Source of the DNA: Microcella sp.
GTDB taxonomy: Bacteria > Actinomycetota > Actinomycetes > Actinomycetales > Microbacteriaceae
DNA length: 6,242 bases
Reading direction: 5' to 3'
NCBI GenBank assembly: GCA_020216895.1
Contig: JAIWOM010000090.1
Coordinates: forward strand, 1 to 6,242
Position numbers and translations under genes: made by a program. The first letter of the stretch is position 1. Each line of letters starts with the position of its first letter. Under the pieces are notes generated by a model that saw only the letters and a list, made by a program, of their open reading frames with translations, did not search any database and had not been told where the DNA came from. Shown here in pieces: positions 1 through 6,242 of the stretch.

Positions 1-2449
1 GCGGCGGGCCCTCGCGGCGCCACTGGTACTCGCCGCCGGTCTGCAGCCGCTCGTGCGGGTTCGCGGGTGCCGTGGCGGGGTAGGCGAGCTCGTGCCGGGC
101 GGCGTTCTCGGCCGCGATGGTCTCGATGCCGACACCGCCCAGGATGCTCGACGTGCCCGTGAAGTAGCGGTCGACGAACTCCTGGCTGAGGCCGACGGCC
201 TCGAAGGCCTGCGCGCCGGCGTAGGAGCCGACGGTCGAGATGCCCATCTTTGACATGATCTTCAGCACGCCCTTGCCGAGCGCCTTGATGACGTTGCGCA
301 CGGCCTTCTCGGGGGTGATGCCAGTGATCATGCCCGAGCGCACGAGGTTCTCGACGCTCTCCATGGCCAGGTAGGGGTTGATGGCCGAGGCGCCGTAGCC
401 GATGAGCACGGCGCAGTGGTGCACCTCGCGCACGTCGCCTGCCTCGACGATGAGGCCGACCTGCATGCGCTTCTCGGTACGGATTAGGTGGTGGTGCACC
501 GCGGCCAGCATGAGCAGCGACGGCACCGGCGCCAGATCGGCGGTGGAGTCGCGGTCGCTGAGCACGATGAACTCCGCACCGTCGGCGATGGCGTCGTCGA
601 CCTCGTCGTACATCGCCTGCAGCCGCTTCTCGAGCGCGCGCGGGCCCTTGTCGACCCGGTACAGACCCTTGATCGTCGTGGTGAGCGAGCTGCCGGGCCG
701 CGGGTCGATGTGCTGGATCTTCGCGAGCTCGTCGTTGTCGATGATCGGGAAGTCGAGCACGACCTGACGCGCATGCCGGGGGGTCGCCTCGAGGAGGTTG
801 CGCTCGGGGCCAAGGCCGAGGCGCATGGAGGTGACGACCTCCTCGCGGATCGAGTCGAGCGGCGGGTTCGTGACCTGCGCGAACTGCTGCGTGAAGTAGT
901 CGAACAGCAGCCGCGGGCGGTCGGAGAGCACCGCGATCGGGGTGTCGGAGCCCATCGCGCCGAGGGGCTCGGCGCCCGACTTCGCCATCGGCGCGAGGAG
1001 CACCCGCACCTCCTCCTCGGTGTACCCGAAGGTGCGCTGGCGCCGGACGATCGAGGCGGGCGTGTGGACGATGTGCTCGCGCTCGGGGAGGTCCTTGAGG
1101 TTGATGCGCTGGCCCTCGAGCCACTCGCCCCAGGGCTGCATGGCGGCGAGCTCGGCCTTGATCTCGTTGTCCTCGATGAGTCGGCCCTCGGCCGTGTCGA
1201 CGAGGAACATCTTGCCGGGGCGCAGGCGGCCCTTGCGCACGATGCGGCTCGGCTCGACATCGATGACGCCGATCTCGCTCGCGAGCACGACGAGTCCGTC
1301 ATCCGTCACGATGAAGCGGCCCGGGCGGAGACCGTTGCGGTCGAGGGTGGCGCCGACGAGGGCCCCGTCGGTGAAGACGAGGGCCGCCGGGCCGTCCCAC
1401 GGCTCCATGAGCATGCCGTGGTACTCGTAGAAGTCGCGCAGCGCCGGGTCGATGTCGGTCTGGTTCTCCCAGGCCTCCGGCACCATCATCATGATCGCGT
1501 GCGGCAGCGAGCGGCCGCCCAGGTGCAGCAGCTCGACGACCTCGTCGAAGGAGGCCGAGTCGCTCGCGCCGGGCGTCACGATGGGGAACACATCGCGCAG
1601 CTCGCCGAACAGGTCGGAGCGGAGCTGCGACTGGCGGGCCCGCATCCAGTTGCGGTTGCCCTGCACGGTGTTGATCTCGCCGTTGTGCGCGATCTGGCGG
1701 AACGGCTGGGCCAGCGGCCACGACGGGAACGTGTTGGTCGAGTAGCGCGAGTGCACCAGTGCGAGCTTCGAGGCGAACCGCACGTCGCTGAGGTCGGGGT
1801 AGAACGGCTCGAGCTGCAGGGTCGTGACCATGCCCTTGTAGACGAGGGTGCGGCTGGAGAGCGACGGGAAGTACGAGCCGAGCTCGCGCTCCGCGCGCTT
1901 GCGGGCGCGGAAGGTCTGGCGGTCGAGGGCGATGCCGCTGAGCGGGGCGCCCGACTCGTCCGTGCGGGTCGAGCGCACCACGAGCTGCTCGAAGGCGGGC
2001 ATTGCCTCGCGCGCGAGGGTGCCGATCAGGCTGGGGTCGGTCGGCACGGTGCGCCAGCCGAGAACCGCGAGGCCCTCCTCCGCGGCGATGGCCTCGATGC
2101 CGGCCTTCTCGGCAGCGCGAGCCGCCTCGTCGACGGGCAGGAAGGCCGTGCCGATGGCGTACTGCCCCAGGGCGGGCAGCTCGAACGGCAGCACGGCGCG
2201 CAGGAACGCATCCGGGATCTGCGTGATGATGCCCGCGCCGTCACCCGTGCCGGCGTCGGAGCCGACCGCGCCGCGGTGCTCGAGGTTGCGCAGGGCGTCG
2301 AGGGCGGTCTGGATGATGTCGTGGCCGGCCGTGCCGCGCAGGGTGGCGACCATCGCCAAGCCGCAGGCGTCGTGCTCGCGGCGCGGATCGTACATGCCCT
2401 GCGCAGCGGGCACCGAGGAGAAGCGCTCAAAGGGGTTGGGGAGATTCAT
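1..2449 (-). CDS. gltB: Glutamate synthase (GOGAT) large subunit, N-terminal 816 codons; 3' end cut by the window edge
   Basis: Large subunit of glutamate synthase, which takes the amide nitrogen of glutamine and transfers it to 2-oxoglutarate to give glutamate; it works in the cytoplasm with the small subunit GltD. The frame is open from ATG at 2449 to the left edge with no stop. A short propeptide of 28 residues precedes Cys29-Gly30 (context HDACG), the expected N-terminal nucleophile of a class II glutamine amidotransferase after processing. Further family motifs are HSRYSTNT (233-240), HNGEIN (255-260), SDSAS (296-300), PWDGPAAL (350-357) and DRNGLRP (370-376). The central domain follows at about residues 480-760, with ENLVRSG near 700 and a GGVGIET stretch at 771-777. 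The last visible residues, GGEYQWRREG, normally precede the FMN-binding synthase domain, so about half of a roughly 1,500-residue protein is missing, including the iron-sulfur cysteines. The start is supported by GAGGA seven bases upstream. No frame damage is seen. Confidence 0.97.
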   Translation of the reverse strand, partial: MNLPNPFERFSSVPAAQGMYDPRREHDACGLAMVATLRGTAGHDIIQTALDALRNLEHRGAVGSDAGTGDGAGIITQIPDAFLRAVLPFELPALGQYAIGTAFLPVDEAARAAEKAGIEAIAAEEGLAVLGWRTVPTDPSLIGTLAREAMPAFEQLVVRSTRTDESGAPLSGIALDRQTFRARKRAERELGSYFPSLSSRTLVYKGMVTTLQLEPFYPDLSDVRFASKLALVHSRYSTNTFPSWPLAQPFRQIAHNGEINTVQGNRNWMRARQSQLRSDLFGELRDVFPIVTPGASDSASFDEVVELLHLGGRSLPHAIMMMVPEAWENQTDIDPALRDFYEYHGMLMEPWDGPAALVFTDGALVGATLDRNGLRPGRFIVTDDGLVVLASEIGVIDVEPSRIVRKGRLRPGKMFLVDTAEGRLIEDNEIKAELAAMQPWGEWLEGQRINLKDLPEREHIVHTPASIVRRQRTFGYTEEEVRVLLAPMAKSGAEPLGAMGSDTPIAVLSDRPRLLFDYFTQQFAQVTNPPLDSIREEVVTSMRLGLGPERNLLEATPRHARQVVLDFPIIDNDELAKIQHIDPRPGSSLTTTIKGLYRVDKGPRALEKRLQAMYDEVDDAIADGAEFIVLSDRDSTADLAPVPSLLMLAAVHHHLIRTEKRMQVGLIVEAGDVREVHHCAVLIGYGASAINPYLAMESVENLVRSGMITGITPEKAVRNVIKALGKGVLKIMSKMGISTVGSYAGAQAFEAVGLSQEFVDRYFTGTSSILGGVGIETIAAENAARHELAYPATAPANPHERLQTGGEYQWRREGPP

Positions 2450-2456
2450 CGAACCG

Positions 2457-2461
2457 TCCTC
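2457..2461 (-). promoter_or_regulatory. Ribosome binding site of gltB
   Basis: On the minus strand GAGGA lies seven bases before the ATG at 2449. This is a well-spaced Shine-Dalgarno sequence and fixes the gltB start, which also leaves the expected short propeptide before Cys29. Confidence 0.75.
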
Positions 2462-2466
2462 ACGTG

Positions 2467-2476
2467 GTGTGGTGGC
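2467..2476. repeat. 10-base direct repeat, copy 1 (gltB-proximal)
   Basis: The 10-mer GTGTGGTGGC (GCCACCACAC on the transcribed strand) occurs here and again at 2541-2550, in the same orientation, 74 bases apart, both inside the 147-base lgt-gltB gap. The match stops exactly at 10 bases on both sides. It could be a paired regulator-binding site for gltB or chance; the sequence alone does not decide, and I recognise no known operator in it. Confidence 0.35.
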
Positions 2477-2508
2477 CGTGGGACGTCGCTGGCCCGAGGG
2501 ATGAGTGC

Positions 2509-2523
2509 GCGCTCGAAGAGCGC
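2509..2523 (-). other. Small perfect hairpin in the gltB leader region
   Basis: A 6-base inverted repeat, GCGCTC and GAGCGC, flanks a 3-base loop. It lies about 60-75 bases upstream of the gltB ATG, between the two copies of the 10-base direct repeat. There is no T run after it, so it is not a classical terminator. It could be a leader RNA structure or a protein-binding palindrome, or chance in GC-rich DNA. Confidence 0.35.
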
Positions 2524-2540
2524 CGCTGATGCCGGATCGA

Positions 2541-2550
2541 GTGTGGTGGC
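2541..2550. repeat. 10-base direct repeat, copy 2 (lgt-proximal)
   Basis: Second exact copy of GTGTGGTGGC. On the minus strand it lies about 90 bases upstream of the gltB start, just downstream of the large inverted repeat behind lgt. Confidence 0.35.
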
Positions 2551-2561
2551 GATCCTCTTCA

Positions 2562-2594
2562 CCTCCCGCGGTGCTCGGTGACGAGAGCGGGAGG
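2562..2594 (-). terminator. Nested inverted repeat just after lgt, candidate terminator or leader structure
   Basis: An 8-base perfect stem (CCTCCCGC at 2562-2569, GCGGGAGG at 2587-2594) encloses a 17-base loop. That loop holds a second hairpin, CTCG (2574-2577) and CGAG (2582-2585) around four bases. Two G-U pairs could lengthen the outer stem in the minus-strand RNA. It starts two bases beyond the lgt stop codon, the usual place for a terminator. The downstream minus-strand sequence is not T-rich, so if it stops transcription it would be of the T-poor type proposed for high-GC Actinobacteria. It could instead be a processing or regulatory structure in a transcript that continues into gltB. 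Confidence 0.45.
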
Positions 2595-2596
2595 CA

Positions 2597-3613
2597 TCAC
2601 GGCTTCGCGGCGGACCCGCTTGTGGCGTCGGTCGTGCCGGAGGTACCGGCGGCGGCGGGAGCCCCATTGCCCTCGTCGTCGGCGTCGGTGTAGACGTCTT
2701 CGGAGTCTACCCCAGCCTCGGGCGACCACTCCCGGCCCGGCATGTAGACCGAGGGCTCGAGCCCGGGGTGGCGACGCGACTGCACGACGATGATGAGCAC
2801 GCCGATCAGCACGGCGATCCAGGCGCCCCAGACGTTGACGCGGATGCCGAGGAAGAGCTCGCTCGGGTCGAGACGGATCGACTCGAACACGCTGCGGCCC
2901 GTACCGTACCAGATGAGGTAGATGCCGAGCTGCTTGCCCCACTGCAGCACCAGACGGCGGGCGAGCAGCAGGATGACGATCGCACCCGTGACGTTCCAGA
3001 CGATCTCGTACAGGAAGGTCGGGTGGAAGAGAGTGTCGTCGGGAAGACCGACGGGGATCGCCTCGTTCGGGCGGTCGATCTCGAGGCCCCACGGCAGATC
3101 GGTCGGCAGGCCGAACAGCTCCTGGTTGAACCAGTTGCCCAGACGGCCGAAGGCCTGCGCGAGCAGGAGGCCCGGTGCGAGGGCGTCGGCGAACGACCAG
3201 AACCGGATCCCGGTCACGCGGCAGCCGATCCAGACACCGAGAGCGCCGCCGATGAGGGCGCCGAAGATCGCCATGCCGCCCTCCCAGATGTAGAGCGTCT
3301 TCAGCAGGTCGGCACCGGGGAAGAAGTAGTCGTCCGGGTGGGTGAGCACGTGGTAGATCCGCCCGCCGATGATGCCGAAGGGCACCGCGAAGAGGGCGAT
3401 ATCGAGGGTGATCCACGGCTCCGCGCCGCGGGCGGTGAGCCGGTGGTTGGTCAGGAGAACCGCGACGACGATGCCCGCCAGGATGCACAGGGCGTAGGCG
3501 TAGATGTTGATGTCGAGGCTGACCCAGGTGAGGCCGATGTCGCGCAGCCACTGTCCGAAGTTGAAGACCTGCCACTCGGGCGGCGGGCTCGGGATGCTCA
3601 GGGGCACGATCAC
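2597..3613 (-). CDS. lgt: Phosphatidylglycerol--prolipoprotein diacylglyceryl transferase
   Basis: Integral membrane enzyme that transfers diacylglycerol from phosphatidylglycerol to the lipobox cysteine of prolipoproteins, the first step of lipoprotein maturation. Counted from the GTG start (338 residues), the Lgt signature GRLGNWFNQELFG is at 156-168. GTGRSVFE near 237-244 carries the Arg and Glu matching the essential Arg239 and Glu243 of the E. coli enzyme. IWEGGMAIFG at about 109-118 is the actinobacterial form, where E. coli has His103. About seven hydrophobic segments are visible, the first around 38-55 and the last around 259-279. A roughly 55-residue acidic, then Ala/Gly/Ser/Thr-rich tail follows, probably cytosolic and disordered. 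The start is uncertain: AGAAAGG lies nine bases before this GTG but directly abuts an in-frame TTG at 3622, which would add three residues. The short gap to trpA, with no terminator, suggests cotranscription. Confidence 0.96.
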   Translation of the reverse strand: MIVPLSIPSPPPEWQVFNFGQWLRDIGLTWVSLDINIYAYALCILAGIVVAVLLTNHRLTARGAEPWITLDIALFAVPFGIIGGRIYHVLTHPDDYFFPGADLLKTLYIWEGGMAIFGALIGGALGVWIGCRVTGIRFWSFADALAPGLLLAQAFGRLGNWFNQELFGLPTDLPWGLEIDRPNEAIPVGLPDDTLFHPTFLYEIVWNVTGAIVILLLARRLVLQWGKQLGIYLIWYGTGRSVFESIRLDPSELFLGIRVNVWGAWIAVLIGVLIIVVQSRRHPGLEPSVYMPGREWSPEAGVDSEDVYTDADDEGNGAPAAAGTSGTTDATSGSAAKP

Positions 3614-3622
3614 GTCGGTCAA

Positions 3623-3629
3623 CCTTTCT
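3623..3629 (-). promoter_or_regulatory. Ribosome binding site of lgt, deciding the start
   Basis: On the minus strand AGAAAGG precedes lgt. It leaves a nine-base spacer to the GTG at 3613 but no spacer to the in-frame TTG at 3622. The GTG is therefore the more plausible start, although the longer TTG frame cannot be excluded. Confidence 0.6.
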
Positions 3630-3647
3630 GCGGGGGCAGGGGCAAGC

Positions 3648-4426
3648 CTAGCGGCGGGTTCCGGTCGCGAGAGCCGCGGCGACCTCCGCCACCGCGGCGA
3701 CGCCGCCCTCCTCGAGCGCGGCGACGAGGCGCGACCCGACGATCGCGCCGTCGGCGTAGCTCAGCACGTCGGCGACCTGGTCGGGCGTGGAGATGCCGAG
3801 GCCGACGCACGCATTTTCGGCGCCAGCCTCGCGCAGGCGCGACACAACGCCGCGCGCCGCGGCGTCGACGTCGGCCCGGGCGCCGGTGATGCCCATGGTC
3901 GAGACGGCGTAGACGAAGCCGCGGCTGGCCTCGACAGCCTGGCGCATGCGGGCGTCGCTCGACGACGGCGCGGCGAGGAAGACGCGGTCGAGCTCGTTCG
4001 CGGAGGAGGCGGCCATCCAGTCGGCGGCCTCGTCGGGGATCAGGTCGGGTGTGATGAGGCCCGCTCCCCCGGCGTTGCGCAGATCGGCGGCGAAGCGATC
4101 GACGCCGTACTGCACCACGGGGTTCCAGTACGTCATGACGAGCACGGGAGCGTCGACCCGCGAGCGGATGCGCTCGACGGCCTCGAAGCCGTCGCGCAGC
4201 CGGAAGCCGTTCGACAGCGCGGTCTGGGTCGCGCGCTGGATCATCGCGCCGTCCATGACCGGATCGCTGTACGGGAGGCCGAGCTCGAGCACGTCGACCC
4301 CGTTCTCGAGCAGGGCGACGGCGGCATCGACGCTCGTGTCGAGGTCGGGGAAGCCGACCGGCAGGTAGCCGATGAGGGCCCCCGCGGCCTCGGCGTTGCG
4401 GGTGCGGATGGTGTCGGCGACGTGGC

Positions 4427-4430
<4 letters not shown>
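3648..4430 (-). CDS. trpA: Tryptophan synthase alpha subunit
   Basis: Cytoplasmic alpha subunit of tryptophan synthase. It cleaves indole-3-glycerol phosphate to glyceraldehyde 3-phosphate and indole, which is channelled to the beta subunit. The 260-residue TIM-barrel protein has normal family length. The two catalytic acids fall at exactly the Salmonella positions: Glu49 in [11 protein letters not shown] and Asp60 in PVMDG. Tyr174 in [11 protein letters not shown] matches the conserved tyrosine of the active-site region, and the phosphate-binding VGSR is at 231-234. The GTG start overlaps the trpB stop (GTGA, four bases). GAAGGA lies six bases upstream inside the end of trpB, so initiation is probably coupled to trpB translation. 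The protein ends with TAG. Nothing in the sequence is unusual. Confidence 0.98.
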
Positions 4431-5640
<1,210 letters not shown>

Positions 5641-5644
<4 letters not shown>

Positions 5645-6242
5645 GAGACCGCCCGATACGCATTCAGGGTGGCGATGGGATCGCCACCGGTGACCAGTGC
5701 CTCGCCGACGAGGACCACGTCGGCTCCTGCCCGACGGTAGTGCTCGACGTCTGCGAGGGTGCTGACCGCCGACTCCGCGATCCGCACGGTTCCCTCCGGA
5801 ATGCTCGGCGCGAGCCGCCCGAACAGGTCGCGGTCGAGCTCGAAGGTCGACAGGTCCCGCGCGTTGACGCCGATGACACCGGCGCCGAGGTCGATGGCGC
5901 GGCGCACCTCGTCGGCGTCGTGCGTCTCGACGAGCGGGGTCATGCCGAGCTCGAGGATCAGCGCGTGCAGCTCGCGGAGGAGGGCGTCGTCGAGCGCCGC
6001 GACGATGAGCAGCACCAGGTCGGCACCGGCCGCCCGGGCCTCGAGCACCTGATACGGCTCGGCGATGAAGTCCTTGCGCAGCACCGGAATGCCGACCGCC
6101 GCGCGCACCGCCTCGAGGTCGGCGAGGCTGCCGCCGAAGCGGCGCTCCTCGGTCAGCACGCTGATGGCCGAGGCGCCGCCCTGCGCGTACTGCCGCGCGA
6201 GCTCGGCCGGGTCGCGGATCTCCGCCAGCGCCCCGCGGGAGG
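5641..6242 (-). CDS. trpC: Indole-3-glycerol-phosphate synthase, C-terminal 199 codons; 5' end outside the window
   Basis: Closes the ring of carboxyphenylaminodeoxyribulose phosphate, releasing CO2 and water, to give indole-3-glycerol phosphate, the substrate of TrpA. The frame is open to the right edge, and the first complete codon (6240-6238) is the Ser of the SRGAL motif. Visible residues Lys56 (LRKDF), Glu105 (LVETH), Asn126 (GVNARDL), Glu156 and Ser157 (IAESA) have exactly the spacing of Lys110, Glu159, Asn180, Glu210 and Ser211 in the Sulfolobus enzyme. About 54 or more N-terminal residues are therefore missing, including the Glu-x-Lys pair of the active site. The last phosphate-binding turn is in [12 protein letters not shown] within the frame at 6159 would remove the SRGAL and GGASAIS motifs, so it is not the start. 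The TGA overlaps the trpB ATG by four bases, which suggests coupling. Confidence 0.97.

Noticed and set aside
484..1302. A 272-codon minus-strand frame inside gltB, in another reading frame.
   Set aside because: Ser/Arg/Ala-rich out-of-frame translation of gltB; the true frame in the same strand carries the GltB motifs continuously.
2446..2562. A possible 38-codon leader peptide (GTG at 2562, TGA overlapping the gltB ATG) in the lgt-gltB gap.
   Set aside because: The stop/start overlap resembles the coupled trp junctions, but the only purine-rich site directly abuts the GTG. About 71% of third positions are G or C, against roughly 90% in the start of gltB, and AGG, ACA, CCA and CGA codons are frequent. 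It looks like non-coding leader; conservation of the frame in relatives would change this view.
488..2581. A 697-codon open frame on the plus strand across gltB and into the lgt-gltB gap.
   Set aside because: It is antisense to an unmistakable gltB frame with all family motifs. Its translation is rich in Arg, Ala, Gly, Asp, Glu and Val with no recognisable domain, as expected of antisense frames in high-GC DNA.
2559..3575. A 338-codon minus-strand frame overlapping lgt.
   Set aside because: Out-of-frame translation, very rich in Arg, Pro and His; the alternative frame carries the Lgt signature and membrane segments.
3614..3647. Runs of G on the plus strand between trpA and lgt, considered as a G-quadruplex or terminator.
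   Set aside because: Too few runs of sufficient length for a convincing quadruplex, and no inverted repeat or T tract; it is a short C-rich spacer in the transcript.

Overview
The window is a compact stretch of high-GC chromosome, roughly 70% G+C by eye with strong G/C preference at third codon positions. All five genes lie on the minus strand. In transcription order (right to left) they are trpC (5' end cut off), trpB, trpA, lgt and gltB (3' end cut off). GC content, GTG and TTG starts, 4-base stop/start overlaps and the trpC-trpB-trpA-lgt order point to an actinobacterium. The Lgt and GltB sequences look to me most like Microbacteriaceae. That placement is an inference from recalled family patterns, not a database match.

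Layout. Positions 6242-5641 hold the C-terminal 199 codons of indole-3-glycerol-phosphate synthase (TrpC). Its TGA overlaps the ATG of tryptophan synthase beta (trpB, 5644-4427). The trpB TGA overlaps the GTG start of tryptophan synthase alpha (trpA, 4430-3648). After a 34-base gap comes lgt (3613-2597), the membrane enzyme that puts diacylglycerol on prolipoproteins. A 147-base gap (2450-2596) follows, the only sizeable non-coding stretch in the window. It contains a nested inverted repeat right behind the lgt stop, a second small hairpin, a 10-base direct repeat and the gltB ribosome binding site. From 2449 to the left edge runs the N-terminal 816 codons of the large subunit of glutamate synthase (gltB): the glutamine amidotransferase domain and the central domain. 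The FMN/iron-sulfur synthase domain lies outside the window.

How the genes work together. TrpC makes indole-3-glycerol phosphate. TrpA cleaves it to indole, and TrpB condenses indole with serine to give tryptophan. The overlaps suggest translational coupling of the three genes, which fits the TrpA/TrpB complex. lgt has no metabolic link to tryptophan but commonly sits behind trpA in Actinobacteria and is probably cotranscribed with it. GltB belongs to nitrogen assimilation. The structured gap before it suggests either a transcription boundary or a regulated leader.

I see no mobile element, CRISPR array, RNA gene, phage or defence gene, and no frameshift or internal stop in any of the five reading frames. 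This is ordinary core metabolism. The only part worth a second look is the lgt-gltB gap. The long open frames on the plus strand are antisense shadows of the minus-strand genes.
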